The position numbers and the translations under genes were made by a program. The notes under the pieces were generated by a model, which ran no database searches, was not told the origin of the DNA, and saw nothing but the letters and a program-made list of their open reading frames with translations. A stretch of 64,000 bases of DNA, taken from contig NZ_JASISY010000003.1 in assembly GCF_030063365.1 (NCBI RefSeq), positions 62,001 through 126,000 of the forward strand, read 5' to 3'. The DNA is from Cryobacterium sp. PH29-G1 (GTDB lineage Bacteria > Actinomycetota > Actinomycetes > Actinomycetales > Microbacteriaceae). Each line of letters starts with the position of its first letter. Position 1 is the stretch's first letter. Positions 43,410 to 54,541 of this stretch are shown one piece after another.

Positions 43410-44579
43410 GTGCGGGTCACCCACCTCTCACTGACCGACTTTCGCAATTACGCGGGTGCCGAGGTCGGGTTCGTTCCCGGCCCGAATCTCATAGTCGGGC
43501 GCAACGGGCAGGGAAAAACCAACCTGGTCGAGGCCCTCGGTTTTCTCAGCACGCTGGGATCGCACCGGGTCTCCACCGACAAGGCCATGATTCGGGCCGG
43601 CCAGGATTCCGGAATCATTCGGGCCCGGCTGGAATACAACGGCCGGGATATCCTCGCCGAGGTTCAGCTCAACCGTGCCGGACAGAACCGGGCGCAGGTC
43701 AATCGGTCCGTCATCAAGACCCGGGACCTTCCCCGTTATTTTTCGAGTGTGGTCTTTGCACCGGAGGATCTCGCCCTCGTGCGCGGGGATCCCTCGGGGC
43801 GCCGCAAGTTTCTCGATCAGCTCCTGGTACTGCGCACCCCGCGCCTCGCCGCCGTGCTCAGTGATTACGACCGGGTGCTCAAACAACGCAATACCCTGCT
43901 GAAATCGGCCAGAGCCTCGGGGGTTCGCGGTAACCAACTCTCGACTCTCGAAATCTGGGACGAACGTTTGGTGGAGTTCGGTTCGGAAATCATCGACGAA
44001 CGCGCCAAACTTGTTGCCGCGCTCGGTGAACCGTTGCGCGCGGCCTATCGGGCCGTGGTGAATGAGGATCATGGCCCCGCGTTGGTGGCGAGTCTGAGCA
44101 TTCTCGGTGCCGACGAAGATGCCGACCTCGGCGTCGTTGCGGCCCCGGCCCCGCAGGAGGCGTCACAATCGGTGGAATCCGCTACCAACGAAATCTTTCG
44201 CACTGCTCTGGTCGGATTGCGAAAACGGGAGCTGGAGCGCGGCATCACCCTCGCCGGCCCGCACCGCGATGACCTGGTCTTCATGCTCAATGCCTTACCT
44301 GCCAAGGGATATGCCAGCCACGGGGAATCGTGGTCGTTCGCGCTGTCGTTGAAACTGGCATCCGCTCAACTCTTGCGTCAAGACTCCGCCAGTGGTGACC
44401 CGGTCCTCATTCTGGATGACGTTTTCGCCGAGCTGGATCTGGACCGTCGTGCTCGGTTGGCTACCGCGATCGGGTCGTTCGAACAGGTCCTGATTACGGC
44501 TGCCGTACTCGAAGACATTCCCAAGGCGCTCGTCGCACATACGATTCATATCCACGCCGGAGCGGTCGTCGATGCCTGA
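43410..44579 (+). CDS. recF: RecF gap-repair protein
   Basis: A 389-residue SMC-like ATPase: Walker A GRNGQGKTN, and C-terminal signature/Walker B LILDDVFAELDLDR. It loads RecA at gaps with RecO/RecR. The GTG start is five bases after dnaN; the usual gnd gene between dnaN and recF in Streptomyces is absent. Its end overlaps the next gene by eight bases. Confidence 0.94.
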   Translation: MRVTHLSLTDFRNYAGAEVGFVPGPNLIVGRNGQGKTNLVEALGFLSTLGSHRVSTDKAMIRAGQDSGIIRARLEYNGRDILAEVQLNRAGQNRAQVNRSVIKTRDLPRYFSSVVFAPEDLALVRGDPSGRRKFLDQLLVLRTPRLAAVLSDYDRVLKQRNTLLKSARASGVRGNQLSTLEIWDERLVEFGSEIIDERAKLVAALGEPLRAAYRAVVNEDHGPALVASLSILGADEDADLGVVAAPAPQEASQSVESATNEIFRTALVGLRKRELERGITLAGPHRDDLVFMLNALPAKGYASHGESWSFALSLKLASAQLLRQDSASGDPVLILDDVFAELDLDRRARLATAIGSFEQVLITAAVLEDIPKALVAHTIHIHAGAVVDA

Positions 44580-45111
44580 CGAGATTGTTCCACGTGAAAC
44601 AACGCCCGACGACGATTCGATGGAATCACACGGCAGTGAAGCGGCACAGGTATACCTGCGGTTCAAGCACATTTTCGGCGATCCCAACGCGCGTCGATCA
44701 CGCGGTCGCAAGCGGATTGCGCCGGCAGCCGGCTCGAGCGTTCCGTTTGGAATCGGACGGGACCCGCGTGGATTGGGCGACACGATCAACTCGCTCACCA
44801 TGCAGCTGGGGTGGAATTCTCCGTTGGCCCAGTCCGAGCTTCTGGCGTCGTGGTCGGAATTGGCCGGTGCGGAAACGGCCAATCATTCGACCCCGGCCGG
44901 TATCGATGACGGAGTGCTCACCGTGCACTGTGAATCTACGGCCTGGGCCACCCAGTTGCGACTTATGCGCAACGTCATCATGGAACACATCGCCAATCGC
45001 TACCCAGACGCGGGCATCCAGTCGATTCGTTTCCAGGGCCCTAACGCACCGTCCTGGAAAAAGGGCCCCAGATCAATTCCAGGGCGTGGTCCGCGCGATA
45101 CCTACGGGTGA
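44572..45111 (+). CDS. DciA/DUF721 helicase-loading protein
   Basis: A 179-residue protein of the DUF721/DciA family, which helps load DnaB in bacteria lacking DnaC. N-terminal part is helical; the C-terminal KH-like core (LGWNSPLAQSELLASWSELAGAETANHSTPAGIDDGVLTVHCESTAWATQLRLM) is typical. It sits between recF and gyrB as in mycobacteria (Rv0004). A parS variant lies within its 5' coding region. Confidence 0.85.
   Translation: MPDEIVPRETTPDDDSMESHGSEAAQVYLRFKHIFGDPNARRSRGRKRIAPAAGSSVPFGIGRDPRGLGDTINSLTMQLGWNSPLAQSELLASWSELAGAETANHSTPAGIDDGVLTVHCESTAWATQLRLMRNVIMEHIANRYPDAGIQSIRFQGPNAPSWKKGPRSIPGRGPRDTYG
44586..44601. promoter_or_regulatory. parS-like site 8 inside dciA
   Basis: TGTTCCACGTGAAACA differs from parS at one position. 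It encodes VPRET in frame. Confidence 0.7.
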
Positions 45112-45232
45112 CCCAGCATTTAAGGTCAACCCCTTGAAATAAACGCGTCAACCGGCGATTGTGGCCGGTTCAGCTCCCCCTGTTTGGTAGACTGAATGGT
45201 CGCCCGTGCGATGGTCAGGAGCCTAATTTCAG

Positions 45233-47240
<2,008 letters not shown>

Positions 47241-47251
<11 letters not shown>

Positions 47252-49907
47252 TGACACCACGGGAAATTCCGATTCGGTCAACTCCGACGCGGTTGATGCC
47301 GACGTGACGGCCGCGCACGACGCTGCTGCCGCTGCCCATCTCGTGCAGCACGGCAAGATCGACCAGGTCGATCTGCAGCTTGAAATGCAGCGTTCCTACC
47401 TCGACTACGCGATGAGCGTGATCGTCGGTCGTGCGCTGCCCGACGTTCGTGACGGCATGAAGCCGGTGCACCGTCGAGTGATCTACGCCATGTTTGACGG
47501 TGGCTACCGTCCGGACAAGGCTTTCTCCAAGTGCGCCCGCGTCGTCGGTGACGTGATGGGGCAGTTTCACCCGCACGGTGACTCCTCAATCTATGACGCG
47601 CTCGTGCGTCTCGTTCAGCCGTGGAGCCTGCGGTATCCGCTCGCCCTCGGCCAGGGAAACTTCGGTTCCCCCGGTAACGACGGCGCTGCTGCGCCGCGAT
47701 ACACCGAAACGAAAATGGCCCCGCTCGCCCTGGAAATGGTGCGCGACATCGACGAGGACACCGTCGACTTTCAGGACAACTACGACGGCCGTACCCTCGA
47801 GCCGACCGTATTGCCGGCTCGTTTTCCCAACCTGCTGGTCAACGGCTCGGTGGGTATCGCCGTTGGTATGGCCACCAACATTCCGCCGCACAACCTGCGC
47901 GAGGTCGCCGCGGGTGCCCAGTGGTACTTGGAAAACCCTGAAGCGACCCGCGAAGAACTGCTCGAAGCGCTCATTGCGCGCATCAAGGGACCGGACTTTC
48001 CCACCGGCGCCCAGATCCTGGGTATCAAGGGCATTCAGGATGCGTACCGCACCGGGCGTGGCTCCATTACGATGCGGGCCGTGGTCAGCATCGAAGAAAT
48101 TCAGGGGCGGACCTGCCTCGTCATCACCGAACTGCCCTACCAGGTGAACCCGGACAACCTCGCGATCAAGATCGCGGACTTGGTCAAGGACGCCAAGATC
48201 ACCGGCATCGCGGACATTCGCGATGAGACCAGCGGTCGAACCGGCCAGCGTCTCGTGATCGTGCTCAAGCGCGACGCCGTCGCCAAGGTTGTGCTGAACA
48301 ACCTGTACAAGCACACCCAGCTGCAGGAAAATTTCGGCGCCAACATGCTGGCCATCGTCGATGGTGTGCCGCGCACGCTTTCCCTTGACGGCTTCATCGC
48401 CGCTTGGGTGGCGCACCAGATCGAGGTCATCGTTCGGCGCACCCAATTCCGGTTGAACAAGGCCGAAGCGGATGCCCACATTCTGCGCGGCTATCTCAAG
48501 GCCCTCGATGCCCTCGACGACGTGATCGCGCTCATTCGCCGCTCCAACACCGTCGATGACGCCCGCGAAGGCTTGATGGCCCTGCTCGACGTCGACAAGC
48601 TGCAAGCCGACGCCATTCTCACCATGCAGTTGCGTCGCCTCGCTGCCCTCGAACGCCAGAAGATCATCGATCAGGCCGCCGAACTGGAGCTGCAGATCGC
48701 GGAATTCAAGTCGATTCTGGCCAGCCCCGAACGTCAGCGCACGATCATCAGCGAGGAACTGGCTGAAATCACGGCCAAGTTCGGTGACGACCGCCGCACC
48801 GAGATCATGTTCGGCTTCGACGGCGATATGTCGATCGAAGACCTCATTCCCGAAGAGGAAATGGTGGTGACCGTCACCCGCGGCGGCTACATCAAGCGCA
48901 CCCGCAGCGACAACTACCGCAACCAGCACCGCGGTGGCAAGGGCGTCAAGGGCGCCCAGCTGCGCGCCGACGACGTCGTGGAACATTTCTTCGTGACCAC
49001 GACGCACCACTGGCTGCTGTTCTTCACCAACACCGGCCGGGTCTACCGTGCCAAGGCCTACGAAGCACAGGAATCGGGCCGCGATGCCAAGGGCCAGCAC
49101 GTGGCCAACCTGCTCGCCCTGCAGCCGGGCGAAGATATCGCGCAGATCCTCGATATTCGTGACTACGACGTTGCCCAGTATCTGACGCTCGCCACGCGTG
49201 ACGGACTGATCAAGAAGACCGCGCTGCGCGAATACGACACCAACCGCACCGGTGGCATCATCGCCATCAAGCTGCGCGAGGGCGACGAACTCGTGTCTGC
49301 GCTGTTGGTTGAAGACGATTCCGATTTGCTGTTGGTCTCGCACAAGGGCATGTCGATTCGTTTCACGGCGACCGACGAAGCATTGCGCCCAATGGGTCGC
49401 AGTACCTCCGGCGTGATCGGAATGCACTTCCGCGGCGAGGACAGCCTGCTCGATGCATCCGTTATCAATGACGACGGTTTCGTCTTCGTGGTCACTGAAG
49501 GCGGCTACGCCAAGCGCACCGCTGCTGACCAGTACCGGCTGCAGAATCGCGGCGGCTTGGGCATCAAGGTGGCCAAGCTCAATGATGACCGCGGCGATTT
49601 GGTGGGTTCGTTGATTGTGAACGCCGAGGACGAGGTCCTTGTGGTTCTTGCCAGTGGCAAGGTGGTACGCTCGTTCGTCGCCGAGGTTCCGGCCAAGGGT
49701 CGGGACACGATGGGCGTTGTGTTCGCTAAGTTTGCGAGCGAAGACAGAATCATTTCCATCGCGAGAAACATTGAACGTAATCTGGTCGCCACCGACGAAG
49801 AAGGCGAAGCGGATGCCGATGCACCGGTCGATGTCGTCGACGCCAGTGCTGCTGACGGCGCTGTTCCGAACGTGATTGCAGGGAAAGTAGAGACACCGAA
49901 TGAGTAG
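47241..49907 (+). CDS. gyrA: DNA gyrase subunit A
   Basis: An 888-residue gyrase A: catalytic Tyr154 (APRYTETKM), the DNA-gate region [14 protein letters not shown] with Ser at the E. coli Ser83 position and Asp at the Asp87 position (the drug-sensitive residues), a tower, and a C-terminal beta-pinwheel with GyrA-box QHRGGKG. The start is uncertain: the TTG at 47241 has AAGGA 12 bases upstream and lies just before the gyrB stop; no ATG occurs in the upstream 60 bases of this frame other than one well inside gyrB. Confidence 0.93.
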
Positions 49908-50304
49908 CGTCGCCGAAAAGCTCGCCAAAAAATCCACGCGTAAGACCACGAGCAAGCAGGTTCGTCTTAAATTGGTCTACGTCGACTTCTGGTCGGCCGT
50001 GAAATTGGCCTTCCTGATCGCCGTATGCGTGGCTATCGTCACGATCGTGGCGACGTTTCTGACCTACACGGTGCTCGTGCAGACCGAGGTACTGACCAAG
50101 GTCGACGACCTGTACGCCACCGTTGCGGGAGAATCAGCCGATCTGGCCGCCATCCTCTCCATCGGCAACGTTATGGGCTTCGCGGTCGTTGTGGCCGTGC
50201 TGAACATGGTCGTCATCACCGCCCTCGGCGCTATCTACGCCGTGCTGTACAACCTGAGCGTCAAAATCACCGGCGGACTGCTCGTCGGTTTCACCAACAA
50301 CTAG
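49900..50304 (+). CDS. DUF3566 membrane protein
   Basis: A 134-residue protein with a basic N-terminus ([16 protein letters not shown]), two or three membrane helices and a short tail ([10 protein letters not shown]). DUF3566 proteins are conserved downstream of gyrA in actinobacteria; the function is not known. Overlaps the gyrA stop by eight bases. Confidence 0.85.
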   Translation: MSSVAEKLAKKSTRKTTSKQVRLKLVYVDFWSAVKLAFLIAVCVAIVTIVATFLTYTVLVQTEVLTKVDDLYATVAGESADLAAILSIGNVMGFAVVVAVLNMVVITALGAIYAVLYNLSVKITGGLLVGFTNN

Positions 50305-50331
50305 CCTCTCAACCGGCTCGTTACGCACGAT

Positions 50332-50363
50332 CGAGGGCTGTTTCTCTCCCGAAACAGCCCTCG
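50332..50363 (+). terminator. Terminator after the gyrase operon
   Basis: A perfect 13-base stem CGAGGGCTGTTTC / GAAACAGCCCTCG around six bases. There is no T run. Confidence 0.75.
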
Positions 50364-50407
50364 CAGCGATGAATTTCAAAAATTTCCTCGCACGGAAGGC
50401 GCTCGAT

Positions 50408-50436
50408 TTCAGGTTCCGGCCAGATTCCGGTAGTCT
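50408..50436 (+). promoter_or_regulatory. Probable promoter of the tRNA-Ile/tRNA-Ala pair
   Basis: TTCAGG (weak -35), 17-base spacer, TAGTCT (50431-50436), 16 bases before the first tRNA. Confidence 0.45.
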
Positions 50437-50452
50437 TCAATCTGCCCAAGAG

Positions 50453-50526
50453 GGGGATATAGCTCAGTTGGTTAGAGCGCTTCACTGATAATGAAGAGGT
50501 CCCAGGTTCAAATCCCGGTATCCCCA
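50453..50526 (+). tRNA. tRNA-Ile (GAT)
   Basis: A 74-base cloverleaf with acceptor GGGGATA / TATCCCC, the D arm, an anticodon arm CTTCACTGATAATGAAG (anticodon GAT) and T arm GGTTCAAATCC. The CCA tail is not encoded; the cca gene in this window would add it. Confidence 0.97.
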
Positions 50527-50585
50527 CGCAGTACCAGATTCACTCCGATAACAGCGTTCGCGTTGTTCACTCGGCCTGAGAAATC

Positions 50586-50658
50586 GGGGCCATAGCTCAA
50601 TTGGTAGAGCGCCTGCTTTGCAAGCAGGAGGTCCGGGGTTCGATTCCCCGTGGCTCCA
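50586..50658 (+). tRNA. tRNA-Ala (TGC)
   Basis: A 73-base cloverleaf with acceptor GGGGCCA / TGGCTCC, anticodon TGC in the loop CTTTGCAAG, and T arm GGTTCGATTCC. CCA is not encoded. Confidence 0.97.
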
Positions 50659-50672
50659 CAGTTTCAGTGCAC

Positions 50673-50692
50673 GGCCCGTCTTCGGACGGGCC
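50673..50692 (+). terminator. Hairpin after tRNA-Ala
   Basis: GGCCCGTC / GACGGGCC with a TTCG tetraloop, 14 bases after the tRNA; no T run. Confidence 0.6.
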
Positions 50693-50693
50693 A

Positions 50694-50728
50694 TGTCTCG
50701 TTAACGGGCTTTGTCTCGTTAACGGGCT
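50694..50728. repeat. Direct 17-bp repeat
   Basis: TGTCTCGTTAACGGGCT occurs twice with an 18-base period (50694 and 50712). Confidence 0.9.
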
Positions 50729-50832
50729 GTCAATACGCTTGCCCCCCGCGCTGCGCAGGTCGAACGGCGCACGAGCGTTCGCGCTGAGAGCCCACAGGCG
50801 GGGCGTGAGGGCCGCGGCATCCGTTTAACGAC

Positions 50833-50864
50833 TGAGGGCCCGCATCCGGTGGATGCGGGCCCTC
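50833..50864 (-). terminator. Perfect hairpin downstream of the following minus-strand gene
   Basis: TGAGGGCCCGCATCC / GGATGCGGGCCCTCA around three bases, about 25 bases beyond the stop of the minus-strand gene at 50891. Likely a terminator without a T run. Confidence 0.75.
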
Positions 50865-50890
50865 AACGAGGTGGTGGGCGTTTTTTGGCC

Positions 50891-51418
50891 CTAGTCTTCC
50901 TGCGGTGCGGCCGGTTCGACCTCGTCATCGGAGACCCAGAGCTCGTCGTCGGCACGGAAGGTCTGCCAGACGGCGTAGGCGACGCCTGCAGCGGCAACCA
51001 CGGCGAGGCCGAGCGCGAAGTAGGTTCCGGCACCCGGACCCTTCGGTTCGACGACAACGGGCTTCTGCAGACGGATGCGGCCCAGCGCGGCACGTACGCG
51101 GGCGTCGCGAGCGACATCACCGACGGACATGACCGTGCCGATTGCGGAACCGATGCCCGGCAGCACGTCATTGACGACGCGGCGGCGCACACCGTCGGCG
51201 GCTCCCTGGGTGGCGTTCACGCTGGCGCGAAGGTAGTGGTCGTAGCCCTCGCGAACGCGCGGAGCTACTTCTTCGCGAGCGAGGACACCGGCCTCGCGGC
51301 CGGCCTGGCGAGCGAGCACGTTTGCTCGCTCCAATACTTCTTGTTGGTGGCTCCATAATTCGTCTGCGCTTTTACGCAGCCGAGTGAGTTCCTTGCGGCG
51401 CTTGCGTGACAGGCTCAT
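50891..51418 (-). CDS. Conserved actinobacterial membrane protein, unknown function
   Basis: A 175-residue protein: basic N-terminus with coiled-coil-like helix (RKRRKELTRLRKSADELWSHQQEVLERANVL), central helices, one membrane helix (about 132-150) and an acidic C-terminus (ADDELWVSDDEVEPAAPQED). No named family is recognised; the layout suggests a cytoplasmic helical protein tethered at the membrane. GGAGGG ribosome site before the ATG. Confidence 0.7.
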   Translation of the reverse strand: MSLSRKRRKELTRLRKSADELWSHQQEVLERANVLARQAGREAGVLAREEVAPRVREGYDHYLRASVNATQGAADGVRRRVVNDVLPGIGSAIGTVMSVGDVARDARVRAALGRIRLQKPVVVEPKGPGAGTYFALGLAVVAAAGVAYAVWQTFRADDELWVSDDEVEPAAPQED

Positions 51419-51570
51419 CTAGACCCTCCATCGATGTCGTGTGGCGAATGTGTATCTATCTTGCCACTGAGTGCCCATCTTGCCACTCAATCGCCGTGTT
51501 GCCAGCGAATGCACTGGGAGCGTGCCACGGCAATCAGATTCACTGGAGATTGCTGTGCAAGAATCTGTGT

Positions 51571-52110
51571 ATGTCTAAGCACACCGCTGTCGCCACCCTG
51601 AACACCACCCTCGGACCGATCAAGGTCAATCTCTTCGGCAATCACGCACCGAAGACGGTCAAAAACTTCGTCGGCCTCGCGACCGGCGAGCTCGAATGGA
51701 AGCACCCCGCTACGGGCGTTGCCTCCACCACGCCGCTCTATGACGGCACGATCTTTCACCGCATCATCAAGGACTTCATGATTCAGGCCGGCGACCCGCT
51801 CGGCCAGGGCACCGGTGGCCCGGGCTACCAGTTCGATGACGAAATCAGCCCCGACCTCGACTTCACCCAGCCCTACGTGCTCGCCATGGCGAACGCGGGA
51901 ATCCAGGGCGGCCACGGCACGAACGGCTCGCAGTTCTTCATCACCGTCGTTCCGACCACCTGGCTTCAGGGCAAGCACACCATTTTCGGTGCCGTTGAAG
52001 ACGAAGACAGCCGCGCTATTGTCGCCAAGCTCGCCACCGTCGCCACCGATGGTCGTGACCGCCCCCTCGAAGACGTTGTCATTCAGAGCGTTTCCGTCGA
52101 GTCCGTCTAA
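51571..52110 (+). CDS. Cyclophilin-type peptidyl-prolyl isomerase
   Basis: A 179-residue single-domain cyclophilin: FHRIIKDFMIQAGDPLGQGTGG, GTNGSQFFIT, and LQGKHTIFG. It catalyses cis-trans isomerisation of prolyl bonds in the cytoplasm (no signal peptide). The frame is open upstream; the ATG at 51571 matches the family start and lacks a ribosome site, with AAGAAT six bases before it suggesting a leaderless message. Confidence 0.93.
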   Translation: MSKHTAVATLNTTLGPIKVNLFGNHAPKTVKNFVGLATGELEWKHPATGVASTTPLYDGTIFHRIIKDFMIQAGDPLGQGTGGPGYQFDDEISPDLDFTQPYVLAMANAGIQGGHGTNGSQFFITVVPTTWLQGKHTIFGAVEDEDSRAIVAKLATVATDGRDRPLEDVVIQSVSVESV

Positions 52111-52129
52111 GCACCACCCCCTGTAGAGA

Positions 52130-53002
52130 ATGAGTGATCTGCCGGCCTCGGCGGCGAATTTTTGTTACCGCCACCCGGGGCGGCAGAGCTTCATTCTCTG
52201 CCAACGCTGCGGACGCACCATCTGCGCCGAGTGCCAAACTCAGGCCGCAGTCGGAGTTGTCTGCCCGGAATGCATGCGCGAGCAGCGTAAAAACGCGCCC
52301 CGCACCAAGCCGGCCATTCTCACCCGGTTGACCGGCAGTGGAAAACCGACGGTGACATATTCCATTATTGGAATCACCCTGGTCGTGTACCTGCTGCAGT
52401 TCGTCTTCGGCTCCCAGATCACCAGTTTGCTCTGGTACGCCGGGGTGTACTCGTATCCCGGCAGCTTTGAGCCGTGGCGCATGCTCACCACAGCCCTCGT
52501 GCACGGGTCACTTTTTCACGTGCTGTTGAATATGTACACGCTGTGGATTTTCGGGCAGCTCCTGGAACAGTTGCTCGGGCGCGGACGCTATCTGGCGCTA
52601 TATCTGCTGAGCGGAGTGGCCGGTTCACTCGGCGTGCTGTTTCTCTCGAGTCCGACCACGCCGGTCGTGGGGGCATCCGGAGCGATCTTCGGGCTGATGG
52701 GGGCGTTCCTCGTGATTCAGCGTCGTCTCGGTGGCAATGCCACCCAGCTGCTCGTGCTCGTGGGGATCAACCTTGTGATCGGGTTTATCCCGGGGCTCAA
52801 TATCGCCTGGCAGGCGCACGTCGGCGGAATCATCGGCGGAGCAATACTCGGTCTGATCTATGTTCAGACGCGCCGCATCCGGCAGAAATCGTTACAGGTG
52901 GGGTTGATCGGCGCTTTCGCGGCGCTGCTCGTGCTCTTGAGCTTCGCCCGCTTCTTTGTGAGTTGGGGTTCAGTCTCGGTCAGTACCTGGCTCGTGGGAT
53001 AG
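52130..53002 (+). CDS. Rhomboid intramembrane serine protease with N-terminal zinc finger
   Basis: A 290-residue protein. Residues 10-50 carry C12/H15/C24/C27/C32/C35/C45/C48, a B-box-like zinc-binding region; then six helices with the rhomboid catalytic Ser183 (GASGAIFG) and His230 (WQAHVGG). It cleaves membrane proteins within the bilayer. The order cyclophilin-rhomboid-crgA is conserved in actinobacteria. Confidence 0.9.
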   Translation: MSDLPASAANFCYRHPGRQSFILCQRCGRTICAECQTQAAVGVVCPECMREQRKNAPRTKPAILTRLTGSGKPTVTYSIIGITLVVYLLQFVFGSQITSLLWYAGVYSYPGSFEPWRMLTTALVHGSLFHVLLNMYTLWIFGQLLEQLLGRGRYLALYLLSGVAGSLGVLFLSSPTTPVVGASGAIFGLMGAFLVIQRRLGGNATQLLVLVGINLVIGFIPGLNIAWQAHVGGIIGGAILGLIYVQTRRIRQKSLQVGLIGAFAALLVLLSFARFFVSWGSVSVSTWLVG

Positions 53003-53041
53003 CCCGCCACACTGGCCTACCGCACTGGTCTGCCGTGAGAG

Positions 53042-53062
53042 TTATCCACAGGTCTATCCACA
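53042..53062 (+). promoter_or_regulatory. DnaA-box pair between convergent genes
   Basis: TTATCCACA (53042-53050) and CTATCCACA (53054-53062), 12 bases apart, between the rhomboid end and the crgA end where no promoter is expected. Confidence 0.6.
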
Positions 53063-53172
53063 TGGGGATAATTACACCGGTGTCATTACCCGCACTACCG
53101 CCTGCTGGTTACCGGGCGGTAACGATTCGATGATCGTGAGTTGTCCGGTTGGTACCGGTTTGGGGCGCTGGA

Positions 53173-53403
53173 TTAACGCCAGCGGGTGGTCATCAGAAAG
53201 CCGATGAAAGCGATTCCGAAGCCGACCAAAATGTTCATGGCGCCGAGGCTCGCGATGGGCAACTGGCTGCCGCTGACGTAGAACACGATGATCCAGGCCA
53301 AGCCGAGCAGCATGAAACCGAACATGACCGGCTTAAACCAGACGGCGTTGGGTGCCTCTTCGTTCGAGCGGGTAACTTCGGTGCGGGGATTCTTACGAGC
53401 CAT
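53173..53403 (-). CDS. crgA: Cell division protein CrgA
   Basis: A 76-residue protein with a charged N-terminus (KNPRTEVTRSNEEAPNAVWFKP) and two membrane helices, ending GFLMTTRWR. CrgA recruits division proteins to the septum in mycobacteria and delays division in Streptomyces. The ATG lies six bases after TAGGAT, suggesting a leaderless transcript. Divergent from the sortase gene. Confidence 0.93.
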   Translation of the reverse strand: MARKNPRTEVTRSNEEAPNAVWFKPVMFGFMLLGLAWIIVFYVSGSQLPIASLGAMNILVGFGIAFIGFLMTTRWR

Positions 53404-53409
53404 CCTGCG

Positions 53410-53415
53410 ATCCTA
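53410..53415 (-). promoter_or_regulatory. -10 element of a leaderless crgA promoter
   Basis: TAGGAT on the minus strand, then CGCAGG and the ATG. Confidence 0.6.
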
Positions 53416-53470
53416 GCGTCTCCGCCTGTTTGAGTGGAGTTGTCGGGCTGGCCTGAGGCATTCAGGTCGG

Positions 53471-53476
53471 TAGACT
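53471..53476 (+). promoter_or_regulatory. -10 element of a leaderless sortase promoter
   Basis: TAGACT followed by six bases (CGCAGT) and the ATG at 53483. Confidence 0.6.
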
Positions 53477-53482
53477 CGCAGT

Positions 53483-54370
53483 ATGTGTCCACAGGCAGAC
53501 GACCCCACTTCGCCCGTGCCTAACGGCATCGAGTCGTCGTCGGCAGCGGCAGCGGTATCGGAACCGGCGGTTGCCGCCGAGGAAGGTTTCAAGCGTCCGC
53601 GCCGGGCGAAAGCGGCCAGGATTACCGTTGTCGGAGTGCTGGGCGAACTGCTCATCACCGCGGGCGTGCTCGTCTTGCTCTTTTTGGGGTGGCAGCTGTG
53701 GTGGAACGACATGATCATGGCCAATTCCCAGTCCGAAGCGGCAAGTCAGATCAGCCAGGACTGGATCGCTCAGGACACGTCCACAGCCGAACCGGCGCCG
53801 TCCGTGGATCCGGCAGAGCCGAACGCTGCGGCAGCACCGGCCGACTACGGCGTTCCAGTGGTCGGATCCGCGCCGGCCAATGCCCAGGCCTTCGCCGTGT
53901 TGTATGTTCCGCGTTTCGGCGCTGATTACCACCGCACCATCGCCGAGGGCACCGGCCACGACGTTTTGAACAGCAACCGTCTGGGAATCGGGCATTACAA
54001 GGGCACCGAAATGCCGGGCGAGGTCGGCAACTTCGCTGTTGCCGCGCACCGAAGTGCTTTCGGGGGCGGTATGCACCTCATCAACGAACTTCAACTCGGC
54101 GACGCCATCTACGTGCAGACCGCCGACGGCTACTACACCTATCGCTACCGGGACACCGAATATGTTGCGCCCTCGCAGGTACAGGTGCTGGCATCCGTTC
54201 CCAACAATCCCACCGCAAGCGCGGTCGACCGCATCATCACCCTGACCAGCTGCAACCCGTTGTATTCCACGGCGGAACGTATCATCGCCTACGGCGTGCT
54301 TGAATCGTGGCAGCCGCTCTCGGCCGGTGCCCCCGCCGAGCTTGCACCGATCATCGCAGCGCAGGGCTAG
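53483..54370 (+). CDS. Class E sortase
   Basis: A 295-residue sortase. Cytoplasmic N-terminus, membrane helix (47-70), Ala/Pro linker, then the catalytic beta-barrel with His189 (AAHRS), Cys257 (TLTSCNP) and Arg266 (STAER). It anchors surface proteins to peptidoglycan through a C-terminal signal. The location before the small membrane protein and the amidotransferase is conserved in actinobacteria. Start: ATG six bases after TAGACT. Confidence 0.92.
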   Translation: MCPQADDPTSPVPNGIESSSAAAAVSEPAVAAEEGFKRPRRAKAARITVVGVLGELLITAGVLVLLFLGWQLWWNDMIMANSQSEAASQISQDWIAQDTSTAEPAPSVDPAEPNAAAAPADYGVPVVGSAPANAQAFAVLYVPRFGADYHRTIAEGTGHDVLNSNRLGIGHYKGTEMPGEVGNFAVAAHRSAFGGGMHLINELQLGDAIYVQTADGYYTYRYRDTEYVAPSQVQVLASVPNNPTASAVDRIITLTSCNPLYSTAERIIAYGVLESWQPLSAGAPAELAPIIAAQG

Positions 54371-54379
54371 GAGGCTTCA

Positions 54380-54541
54380 ATGTACGCAGCACTGTGGCGT
54401 GTTCTTCCCGGACCAATCTGGGTGCGCATCATTCTTGTTCTGATTCTGGTGGTGGCCGTATTGGCCGTGCTGGCCACCTGGGTCTATCCGTGGATCGACG
54501 GCATCATCAACAACCAGGAAGCGACGGTGGGTGGCGCATGA
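54380..54541 (+). CDS. Small single-pass membrane protein
   Basis: A 53-residue protein, MYAALWRVLPGPIWVRIILV... with one membrane helix (about 14-38) and a short tail NNQEATVGGA. GGAGG ribosome site lies before the ATG and the stop overlaps the next ATG (ATGA). Such small proteins between a sortase and the pabA/trpG-like gene occur in actinobacteria; function unknown. Confidence 0.7.
   Translation: MYAALWRVLPGPIWVRIILVLILVVAVLAVLATWVYPWIDGIINNQEATVGGA

Noticed and set aside
47586..49955. Very long minus-strand frame opposite gyrA
   Set aside because: Antisense shadow of a highly biased GC-rich gene; no domain is recognisable, and gyrA is certain.
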